Source of the DNA: Lewinellaceae bacterium
GTDB lineage: Bacteria; Bacteroidota; Bacteroidia; Chitinophagales; Saprospiraceae
Length of the DNA stretch: 64,000 nt
Assembly: GCA_020636075.1 (NCBI GenBank)
Contig: JACJYO010000013.1
Span: 70,607 to 134,606 of the forward strand
Direction: 5' to 3'
In this document: one piece after another, positions 8,930 to 15,348 of the stretch
Layout: each line of letters starts with the position of its first letter
Numbering within the stretch: position 1 is the stretch's first letter
The notes under the pieces: generated by a model
Seen by the model: the letters and a program-made list of their open reading frames with translations, nothing else
Database searches by the model: none
Told to the model about the DNA's origin: nothing
Made by a program: the position numbers and the translations under genes

Positions 8930-9101
8930 TTCTTTTTGCCTTGATGCAAAAAGAACCAAAAAAATCAAGGCTGTATGCAAATCCCGCGATTTTGCTTGAA
9001 ATCTCCGGCGGTGCAAAACCCAACTCGCTCCTCCTTCGTCGTCGCTCAAACAAGGTTTTGCTAAAAACCGCCTCCGATTTCGCAAAATCGGGATTTGCAT
9101 A
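8930..9101. repeat. Dispersed-type palindromic repeat block
   Basis: Two adjoining palindromes make up this block. TTCTTTTTGC (8930-8939) pairs with GCAAAAAGAA (8946-8955), and CCTTGAT (8939-8945) can alternatively pair with ATCAAGG (8964-8970), giving mutually exclusive hairpins. Then TATGCAAATCCCG at 8974 starts an arm (to 8995) matched in reverse by 9082-9101 with only a two-base difference, enclosing a GC-rich core. Short open frames exist on both strands but mirror each other, as expected of a palindrome, and are not genes. Similar TTCTTTTTGCCTTGATGCAA sequences recur in many bacteroidete genomes, to my recollection. Confidence 0.65.
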
Positions 9102-9138
9102 AGGCCGATCTACACCTTTGTTTATCAATTCGTTAAAT

Positions 9139-9182
9139 AAAAACATAAGTCGCCCCAAAAAATTGGGGATGACTCATGTTTT
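9139..9182. repeat. Hairpin carrying right arm of the 17-bp inverted repeat
   Basis: An imperfect hairpin: the left arm begins AAAACATAAGTCG and ends CCCC, an A-rich loop follows, and the right arm is GGGG then ATGACTCATGTTTT. The right arm (9166-9182) is also the exact reverse complement of 7295-7311. It lies downstream of the IS region and could be a factor-independent terminator. Confidence 0.55.
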
Positions 9183-9389
9183 CCTTGCTTCAAAATCTGC
9201 GCGGAAAAGCAATTTGGGCGCCATTCCGTTTAAAAAAAAATGCGTTTATTGATAAAGATTAGCCATTTTAGCGATTAATATGAAGCAGGCTTGTTTCCAG
9301 GCTATCTTAAGTGCTGTTCATCTACTTTCCCGCCGATTCGTTTTATTCCTTTTCTCGCCTATTTTTTATGTTTTAAAAGCGCAACGAAT

Positions 9390-10520
9390 ATGTTAAGACG
9401 TCCAATGATTTTGGCTGTAACCCTTCTGGCGGCGATTTCGGCAAGGGCCCAGGAAGACCCTACGGTCTGGTTGCTTTCGAGTGAAAATGCCTTATGCTAT
9501 CGCACAGAGGCAGGTACCTGGCACAAAAACATCCAACCAGGTGCGATCATCCTGAAAGCGAATACACTGAAGGTTCCCCGAAAGGCAGTGGCTACGCTGT
9601 ACAGCAATGGCACCTTTGTACAACTAAAAAAAGGTAAATACCGCTTGTCGGAAGTTTGGAAGAATGCAACGACCCTGCGTACGCTGGGTTTTGACGAAGC
9701 ATTCGAAAGTTATCTGGCAGCGTCGGTTTCGTTAGCCCAGGAAGCAAATGGTTTGAATCCGGATTGGGCCCGGCTCATCGACCCTGCAACAGGTGGCGAC
9801 GGCTGGGGTACCACCGACCCAAAGAAAGCCAAGGACGGTTGGGGTACTACCGACCCGAAGAAAGCCAAAGACGGCTGGGGCACCACCGACCCAAAGAAAT
9901 CTAAAGACGGCTGGGGCACCACCGATCCAAAGAAAGCCAAAGACGGCTGGGGGGTTACTGACCCGAAGAAAGCCAAGGACGGCTGGGGGGGGCAGGGTAA
10001 ACGCATTCACCCCATCATGCCTTTTGGCAACCTGATGCCTTCGGGGCCCGTAGTTTTTTCATGGTCCCAACCGGAAGGTTCAGGTGCATTCACCCTGCAG
10101 ATTCACGACGCCGACGGCAAGTTGGTGCACGAAGCCACCACACAAGACACCTTTGTGGTCGTTAATATTTCCAAGGCTCCTTACGTGGATGGCGCACACT
10201 TCGTCTGGCAGGTTCGCACCGAACGGGGCGGCGAAATGCTGGAATCCAACAGGCTGGAAATTGCTATTTCGAATTCCAACGAATGGGAAGCCGCTTTGGC
10301 TCCGTTGAAACGGTCAAAACTGTTTCCAACCGCAGATCCGATGCTCCGTGAAATCATGGAAGCAGTTGCCCTTGAACGTGCTGAATGGTTTTATTCAGCC
10401 AAGCAGCGATACGCAGACCTGAAAGCCAAGTATCCGGACAACAACATGGCGCGTATCATGTTCGCCACATTTTGGATGCGCAATGGCCTGTTGACTATGG
10501 CCCATGCTGCTGTAAAATAG
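9390..10520 (+). CDS. Exported protein with DGWG tandem repeats and Fn3-like domain
   Basis: I start at 9390 because this ATG yields a good signal peptide (MLRRPMILAVTLLAAISARA/QED); an upstream non-ATG start would add a non-secretory leader. Of 376 residues, about 25-130 contain a segment resembling surface-layer or FecR-like beta structure (GTWHKNIQPGAIILKANTLKVPRKAVATLYSNGTF in pieces). Residues 137-200 are five copies of the 12-mer DGWGTTDPKKAK and a partial sixth. About residues 210-310 look like a fibronectin-III/Ig-like sandwich (VVFSWSQPEGSGAFTLQI), followed by a C-terminal helical region resembling one tetratricopeptide hairpin (AEWFYSAKQRYADLKAKYPDN). I do not recognise the family; an envelope location is likely. 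A terminator follows. Confidence 0.7.
   Translation: MLRRPMILAVTLLAAISARAQEDPTVWLLSSENALCYRTEAGTWHKNIQPGAIILKANTLKVPRKAVATLYSNGTFVQLKKGKYRLSEVWKNATTLRTLGFDEAFESYLAASVSLAQEANGLNPDWARLIDPATGGDGWGTTDPKKAKDGWGTTDPKKAKDGWGTTDPKKSKDGWGTTDPKKAKDGWGVTDPKKAKDGWGGQGKRIHPIMPFGNLMPSGPVVFSWSQPEGSGAFTLQIHDADGKLVHEATTQDTFVVVNISKAPYVDGAHFVWQVRTERGGEMLESNRLEIAISNSNEWEAALAPLKRSKLFPTADPMLREIMEAVALERAEWFYSAKQRYADLKAKYPDNNMARIMFATFWMRNGLLTMAHAAVK
9798..9989 (+). repeat. 36-bp tandem repeat, five full copies plus partial
   Basis: Five in-frame 36-base units starting at 9798 encode DGWGTTDPKKAK with single substitutions (S for A in copy 3, V for T in copy 5); a sixth begins DGWG. Copies differ mostly at synonymous positions, so the amino-acid repeat is being kept while the DNA drifts. 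Confidence 0.9.
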
Positions 10521-10550
10521 AATTGCACTCAAGCCTGCGCATTTTTATAC

Positions 10551-10590
10551 AAAGGCCGCCTCGCAAGTTGCACTTGGAGACGGCCTTTTT
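10551..10590 (+). terminator. Rho-independent terminator
   Basis: AAAGGCCG (10551-10558) pairs with CGGCCTTT (10581-10588), the stem extends inward with one mismatch, and a T-run follows. It lies 30 bases after the DGWG-repeat gene and before rmlC, separating the two transcription units; the A-run before the stem would let it act on the other strand too. Confidence 0.8.
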
Positions 10591-10637
10591 ATTTGACCAA
10601 TCTGTGCATCTTTGCGCGATCAAAACACAGCAAGATT

Positions 10638-11180
10638 ATGGCATTTATTCCTACCCCTATTCCAGATCTGGTCATATTTGAACCGAATGTTTTTTACGAC
10701 GAGCGCGGCTATTTTTTTGAAAGTTACAACCGCCGGGTTTGGGCAGAAGCAGGCATGGACATTGAGTTTGTGCAATCCAATCAGGCGCGCAGTACCCGGG
10801 GCGTATTGCGCGGGCTGCACTACCAGGTCGGTTCAATGGCGCAAGCCAAGCTGGTACGCGTAGTGGAAGGGGAGGTGCTCGACGTTGTGGTCGATGTGCG
10901 GGAAAATTCGCCGACCTATGGAAAATGGTTCAGCATACGGCTCAGTTTTGAAAACAAACGCCAACTGTTTGTGCCGCGCGGGTTTGCGCACGGCTACATC
11001 GTGCTCAGCGAAACCGCGGAATTCGTGTACAAATGCGACAATTTCTACTCCAAAGCACACGAAGGCGGTATTCGCTACGACGACCTGGCGCTCCAGATCG
11101 ACTGGGAATTCGACCTCCACCAAGTGCTGGTTTCCGAAAAAGATTTGGCGTTGCCTTTGTTTGGGGAGCACCGCAGGTAG
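10638..11180 (+). CDS. rmlC: dTDP-4-dehydrorhamnose 3,5-epimerase
   Basis: The enzyme converts dTDP-4-dehydro-6-deoxy-glucose to dTDP-4-dehydrorhamnose in rhamnose synthesis for surface polysaccharide. I place the start at 10638 (180 residues, normal for the family). Diagnostic segments are FYDERGYFFESYN, the substrate-binding FVQSNQARSTRGVLRGLHYQ with the catalytic His in LHYQ, KLVRVVEGEVLDVVVD, and the second half PRGFAHGYIVLSETAEFVYKC with the catalytic-pair region. The other rml genes are not in the window, so rmlC stands alone here. The cupin is cytosolic and dimeric. Confidence 0.93.
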   Translation: MAFIPTPIPDLVIFEPNVFYDERGYFFESYNRRVWAEAGMDIEFVQSNQARSTRGVLRGLHYQVGSMAQAKLVRVVEGEVLDVVVDVRENSPTYGKWFSIRLSFENKRQLFVPRGFAHGYIVLSETAEFVYKCDNFYSKAHEGGIRYDDLALQIDWEFDLHQVLVSEKDLALPLFGEHRR

Positions 11181-11288
11181 GATGCTGCTGATTTCACGGC
11201 TTTGGTAAAATAGCGTCGATACCGTAAGTGTGCGCCTGCATGCTGCCGGATAGTTCGTAGATTTAGGGCAAGACAAACAGAACAACCT

Positions 11289-13058
11289 ATGAAGCAAAGA
11301 TCTACCTTCCGACTTTCCTGCCTGCTGGTACTTGTTTTTTCGGCCTTCGGCCAAACGGTGTTCGCGCAATCGAATATTCACTGTACCAATCCATTGGCCG
11401 AACAAATCCTCCTGGGCAATTACGACCCTGCCGACTATGCCGCCAGCAACGTAATTGACGAACTGACAATGACCACGTCCGGTATTCATGCCGGCGTATC
11501 GGCCGATAGCCTTAAAGCCTACCTGATCCGGTTGAGCACATTCGGTACGCGCAATACGGGCTCCGACACCCTTTCGCCCACCACCGGCATCGGCGCGGCA
11601 CGGCGCTGGGCGCATCAAAAGTTTTCTGAATTTGGCGCAGCCAATGAAAACCGCCTCGTGGTATCGTATCTGCAATTTGATCTGGATATCTGCGGCATGG
11701 GCCAACACCGCAATATTTTCGCGCTGCTCCCGGGCTCCAATCCGGCCAGCAACGGTGTCATCCTGATCGAAGGGCATATGGACAGCCGTTGCAGTGAAAC
11801 TTGCGATGTGCTCTGCGAAGCGCAAGGCATCGAAGACAATGCCACCGGTACTGCCCTGGTGCTCGAACTGGCACGTGTGATGGCGCAGTATACTTTTGAA
11901 AATACAATCCTGTTTATGGCAACCATCGGAGAGGAGCAGGGTCTGCTTGGCGCCGAGGCGATGGCTATTTACTTAAAAAACAAGGATATACCGCTGCGTG
12001 CGGTGCTGAACAACGATATCGTGGGCGGCGTCATTTGCGGCGAAACTTCCTCGCCGCCTTCCTGTCCGGGACTGAACGATATCGATTCCACCGGTGTACG
12101 ACTCTTTTCCCAGGGCGGTGCCAATTCCAGGAACAAGCAACTGGCCCGGTTCATCAAACTCCAGTACCAGGAAAACATCCTGCCAACGGCGGCCGTGCCG
12201 ATGGACCTGCGCTTGCAAAGTCTTGAAGACCGTACGGGCCGCGGGGGCGATCACATTCCCTTCCGGGAGCGCAGTTTTCCCGCTATGCGTTTCACCTCAG
12301 CCAACGAACATGGCGACGCCTCCAACGGTCCGGGCTACACCGACCGGCAGCATACCTCCGGTGATATCCTGGGGGTGGATACCGACGGCGACCAGGTGAT
12401 CGATTCGTTTTTTGTGCAGTTCAACTACCTGGCCCGCAATGTGGTCATCAACGGCAATGCCGCCGCTGTCGCCGCCCGCAATGTACCGGTGCCGGCGGGG
12501 TTTACCGCCTTGCGCTCCAGCAACGGCACTACCGGCCTGCTTGACGTTGAGATTGATGACCCGGCCAATACAGGCACCTACCGCATAGCCCTCCGTTCGA
12601 TCGGATTAGACTGGGATACCCTGTATACCCTGACCGGCAGCACCTTCGGCACCTTCCCGGCGCCGCCAACCGGGCCGCTGTACGTAAGCGTTGCGGCAGT
12701 GGATGCTGAAGGCGGCGAGAGTTTGTTTTCCGGTGAAAAACTGATGCTGATCACCGGCACCGAAACACCAACAGAGGGCGCCGGAAAAAATATCGAGCTG
12801 TTCCAAAACCGCCCGAACCCCTTTGACGAGGCCACCTGGATATCGTTTTACGTAAAAGAAGTGCCGAACTACAAACAGGCGCAAATCCTCATCACGGACA
12901 TGCAAGGCAAGGTGGTCGAGCGGATCCCGGTTGCGCTACAGGCGGGTATGAACGAGCTGTATTACGTCCACGGTTATGGCGCGCGCGGCGCCTATACCTA
13001 TGCCCTTCAGGTGGATGGACAAACGGTGGATGCCCGGCAAATGGTGTTTGCCTTTTAA
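11289..13058 (+). CDS. Secreted M28-family zinc peptidase with T9SS sorting domain
   Basis: A 589-residue protein with a signal peptide (MKQRSTFRLSCLLVLVFSAFGQTVFAQ). The M28 aminopeptidase-like domain (about 75-400) shows the metal-binding series: His163 and Asp165 in EGHMDSR, Asp183 in EDNATGTA, catalytic Glu215 with Glu216 in TIGEEQGLLGA, Asp243 in NNDIVGG, and a late His in RGGDHIPF. A beta-sandwich linker follows (about 415-495). The last ~85 residues form a T9SS type A sorting domain (ELFQNRPNPF ... GAYTYALQVDGQ). Such enzymes release N-terminal amino acids outside the cell or on its surface. It is convergent with hldD, with an inverted repeat between them. Confidence 0.9.
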   Translation: MKQRSTFRLSCLLVLVFSAFGQTVFAQSNIHCTNPLAEQILLGNYDPADYAASNVIDELTMTTSGIHAGVSADSLKAYLIRLSTFGTRNTGSDTLSPTTGIGAARRWAHQKFSEFGAANENRLVVSYLQFDLDICGMGQHRNIFALLPGSNPASNGVILIEGHMDSRCSETCDVLCEAQGIEDNATGTALVLELARVMAQYTFENTILFMATIGEEQGLLGAEAMAIYLKNKDIPLRAVLNNDIVGGVICGETSSPPSCPGLNDIDSTGVRLFSQGGANSRNKQLARFIKLQYQENILPTAAVPMDLRLQSLEDRTGRGGDHIPFRERSFPAMRFTSANEHGDASNGPGYTDRQHTSGDILGVDTDGDQVIDSFFVQFNYLARNVVINGNAAAVAARNVPVPAGFTALRSSNGTTGLLDVEIDDPANTGTYRIALRSIGLDWDTLYTLTGSTFGTFPAPPTGPLYVSVAAVDAEGGESLFSGEKLMLITGTETPTEGAGKNIELFQNRPNPFDEATWISFYVKEVPNYKQAQILITDMQGKVVERIPVALQAGMNELYYVHGYGARGAYTYALQVDGQTVDARQMVFAF

Positions 13059-13159
13059 GGTTTTAAGGTTACTGGTTACTGGTTAGAAGGTTGTTCAGCC
13101 ATTCGGGAAGGTGTACAACCTTCTAACTAGTAACCTTCTAACCAGTAACCTTAAAACCT
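13058..13159. repeat. Inverted repeat between convergent genes
   Basis: The left arm AGGTTTTAAGGTTACTGGTT and its continuation are matched in reverse by the right arm ending GTAACCTTAAAACCT at 13159, with one arm containing an extra ~8-base GGTTACT-type unit. It fills the space between the M28 gene stop and the hldD stop and may act as a bidirectional terminator; the repeated unit makes it resemble a small dispersed repeat. Confidence 0.75.
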
Positions 13160-13162
13160 AAA

Positions 13163-14143
13163 TTACCAGATCCGCTCTTCTTTCAGATAGCCTTTCACAT
13201 AGTCGTCAATGCCATTTTCGAGGCTGTAAAACGGCGCCTGATAGCCGGCCAATGTGCGTAGTTTATCCATGTCGGCCTGGGTGTAATACTGGTAGGTATC
13301 GCGGATGTCGGCCGGTGTGTCGATGAACGAAATATTGGGCTCCAGGCCTAGCGCATGGAACGTGTTAGTGGCCAGGTCGAGGAAGGTGCGTGCCTCGCCG
13401 GTACCCAGATTGTAGATGGCTGCCGGTGGTTTTTTTTCGAGAAAATGCAACAGCACGTCCACCACGTCTTTCACATAAATGAAATCGCGGCTTTGTTCGC
13501 CGTCCTTGAAATCGGGCCGGTGCGAGCGGAAGAGTTTCATGCCGCCGGTAGCCTTGATCTGCCGTGCGGTATGAAAAATTACGGAGGCCATTCGGGCTTT
13601 GTGGTATTCATTCGGGCCGTATACGTTGAAAAACTTAAAACCCGCCCAGTTGGGTGGCGCAGCATCGCCTTGTTGCAAACGGTGCAGTACCCAGAGGTCA
13701 AAATCCTGCTTGCTTTGACCATAAGGGTTCAGGGGTTTCAGCTTCGGAATCACAGCATGCTCGTCGGAGTATCCGCTTTCGCCCAGGCCGTAGGTGGCAG
13801 CACTGCTGGCGTAGTAAAACGGGATTTGGTGGGTTGCGCACAACTTCCACAGCGCCTTGCTGTAGTTGACGTTGAGTTGGTCAAATATATCGGTGCTCAA
13901 TTCCGTGGTATCGGTGCGTGCGCCAATGTGAAACAGGGCATCCACATCCCCGTGGTTTTTTTCGAGCCAGTTGATGAATACATCGCGGTGAACTTGCCCT
14001 TGTGTCTTTTTGCCTTCGAGGTTGCGGAGTTTATCGGGTCGACTAAACTCGTCTACGACCAGAATGTCGTTGTACCCTGCTTCGTTGAGGCGGCGAACGA
14101 GGCAGGAACCGATGAATCCGGCAGCGCCAGTAACTATTTTCAT
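13163..14143 (-). CDS. hldD: ADP-L-glycero-D-manno-heptose 6-epimerase
   Basis: This short-chain dehydrogenase-fold epimerase makes ADP-L-glycero-D-manno-heptose for the LPS inner core. I choose the ATG at 14143 (326 residues), eight residues inside the longest frame, because MKIVTGAAGFIGSCLVRRLN begins the Rossmann fold with the GxxGxxG nucleotide loop. The catalytic residues are the Ser region in YYASSAATYG and Tyr/Lys in NPYGQSK. FFNVYGPNEYHK and the DGEQSRDFIYVKDV segment are typical of HldD. A palindrome stands five bases before the start and a TAccTTTG promoter box about 50 bases upstream. It is divergent from the lpxH-like gene, another lipid A/LPS gene. Confidence 0.92.
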   Translation of the reverse strand: MKIVTGAAGFIGSCLVRRLNEAGYNDILVVDEFSRPDKLRNLEGKKTQGQVHRDVFINWLEKNHGDVDALFHIGARTDTTELSTDIFDQLNVNYSKALWKLCATHQIPFYYASSAATYGLGESGYSDEHAVIPKLKPLNPYGQSKQDFDLWVLHRLQQGDAAPPNWAGFKFFNVYGPNEYHKARMASVIFHTARQIKATGGMKLFRSHRPDFKDGEQSRDFIYVKDVVDVLLHFLEKKPPAAIYNLGTGEARTFLDLATNTFHALGLEPNISFIDTPADIRDTYQYYTQADMDKLRTLAGYQAPFYSLENGIDDYVKGYLKEERIW

Positions 14144-14148
14144 GTGCA

Positions 14149-14165
14149 GCGAACCTCCGGTTCGC
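14149..14165 (-). repeat. Palindrome GCGAACC-nnn-GGTTCGC just upstream of hldD
   Basis: GCGAACCTCCGGTTCGC is a perfect 7-bp stem with a 3-base loop. Read in the hldD direction it presents GGAGG in the loop and stem edge and ends five bases before the ATG. The same element occurs in three tandem copies before the divergent gene (14380-14459). Confidence 0.85.
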
Positions 14166-14192
14166 ATTTTTTTTGTTAAAAAATGGTTCGCG

Positions 14193-14200
14193 CAAAGGTA
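14193..14200 (-). promoter_or_regulatory. Bacteroidete -7 box upstream of hldD
   Basis: On the minus strand the sequence reads TACCTTTG, matching the bacteroidete -7 consensus TAnnTTTG, about 50 bases before the hldD start. A clear TTTG -33 box is not obvious at the usual spacing. Confidence 0.5.
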
Positions 14201-14351
14201 ACAGTCCGAAAGCAGAAGCCCGGTCTTTGACGGAATGCCTTTGCGTACAATCTTGTTTTCCGGGAAGGTGCTACTTTTGTGCGTGTCGCTGATGGTTTGC
14301 GTGGGCTTCTCCGGTAAATCATTGAGGGTGGCAGACTTGCTGTAGTACTTT

Positions 14352-14459
14352 CGAACCGGAGGTTTGCTATTCCAAACATGCGAACCAGAGGTTCGTGATA
14401 CAATAAAAGCGAACCAGAGGTTCGCGATACAATAAAAGCGAACCAGAGGTTCGCGTTAC
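14352..14459 (+). repeat. 29-bp tandem palindromic repeats running into the lpxH-like start codon
   Basis: Three contiguous units begin at 14380, 14409 and 14438, a strict 29-base period. Each has the palindrome GCGAACCAGAGGTTCGC (the first ends in GTTCGT) followed by GATACAATAAAA. In the last unit the spacer reads GTTAC then ATG, so the start codon at 14460 lies within the repeat. A degenerate copy is at 14352-14366. With no unique spacers this is not a CRISPR array. Confidence 0.85.
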
Positions 14460-15242
14460 ATGAAAAAAACATTTTTCGCTTCCGATTTTCACCTGGGCAT
14501 CGACGGCCGCCTGCCAGCTGCTGAGCGCGAGCGCCAGGTAGTGCGCTGGCTGGACGCCGTGGCCCCCGAAGCTGAGGCTATTTACCTGATAGGCGATTTG
14601 TTCGAATTTTGGTTTGAATACAAAACCGTGATTCCCAAGGGCTTCACAAGGTTTTTGGGCAAACTGGCCGAAGTACGTGATGCCGGGATTCCTGTTCATG
14701 TATTTACCGGCAACCACGACCTGTGGATGTTCGGCTATTTCGAAGCGGAATTTGGCATCCCGGTGTACCGCAAACCCATTCAGTTTGAATTAGGCGGCAA
14801 GCAGTTTTTTGTCGGACACGGCGACGGTCTCGGCCCCAACGACCTGGGCTATAAACGCATGAAAAAAGTGTTTACCCATCCGTTCAGCCAGTGGCTTTTC
14901 AACTGGTTTCATCCGGACCTGGGCATGCGGCTGGCGGGCTATTCTTCCCAAAAAAGCCGGGACGCCATGCCACCGGAAGAACGTGCCTGGATGGGTGAAC
15001 AAAAGGAATGGCTGCTCCAATATTGCGATCGCAAGATCGATCAGGGCATAGAGCCGGATTATTTCATTTTTGGGCACCGGCATTTGCCGATCGACTGGCG
15101 CCTGAAAAACGGCCGGAGCCGCTATGTTAACCTGGGCGAATGGATGTTCGCCAATTCGTATGCTGTGTTTGACGGGGTTGAGCTTGAACTGCGGTTTTTT
15201 GAGCGGGAAGGGGAGGCTGTGCGGAATGTTGCCCAGGCATGA
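14460..15242 (+). CDS. lpxH: UDP-2,3-diacylglucosamine diphosphatase-like metallophosphoesterase
   Basis: The 260-residue protein has the calcineurin-type metal-binding motifs in order: DFHLG (Asp9, His11), GDLFEFWFEY (Asp45 region), GNHDLW, HGDG and GHRH. LpxH cleaves UDP-2,3-diacylglucosamine to lipid X in lipid A synthesis at the inner membrane surface; the FEFW and GHGDGLGPNDLGYK segments fit the LpxH branch. The divergent hldD also belongs to LPS synthesis, which supports the call. The start codon is embedded in the last of three 29-bp palindromic repeats. The stop codon lies within another palindrome. Confidence 0.85.
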   Translation: MKKTFFASDFHLGIDGRLPAAERERQVVRWLDAVAPEAEAIYLIGDLFEFWFEYKTVIPKGFTRFLGKLAEVRDAGIPVHVFTGNHDLWMFGYFEAEFGIPVYRKPIQFELGGKQFFVGHGDGLGPNDLGYKRMKKVFTHPFSQWLFNWFHPDLGMRLAGYSSQKSRDAMPPEERAWMGEQKEWLLQYCDRKIDQGIEPDYFIFGHRHLPIDWRLKNGRSRYVNLGEWMFANSYAVFDGVELELRFFEREGEAVRNVAQA

Positions 15243-15306
15243 ATGCCTGGGCTAAGAAGCAGGGAAATGCCTGGGTTGAGAACTGGGGAATGCCTGGACT
15301 GGGAAC
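15231..15306. repeat. Palindrome over the lpxH-like stop codon plus ~24-bp tandem repeats
   Basis: GCCCAGGCAT (15231-15240) pairs perfectly with ATGCCTGGGC (15243-15252) across a 2-base loop containing the stop codon. From 15242 on, about three imperfect 24-base units follow, each starting AATGCCTGG. There is no T-run after the stem, so it is not a textbook terminator. Confidence 0.7.
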
Positions 15307-15348
15307 CGGATTGGCTGAACTAAATAATTGCCGGGGCCAAACTCACTT

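Noticed and set aside
8885..9158. Small open frames on both strands between 8885 and 9158
   Set aside because: They lie in a palindrome and are mirror images of each other, with no start context or family resemblance.
7295..9182. Composite transposon bounded by the 17-bp inverted repeats
   Set aside because: Only one transposase of a family that does not use such ends is present, no target duplication flanks the arms, and the right arm is part of a separate hairpin.
14380..14459. 29-bp palindromic repeats resembling a CRISPR array
   Set aside because: The repeat units are contiguous with no unique spacers, only three copies exist and no cas genes are present.
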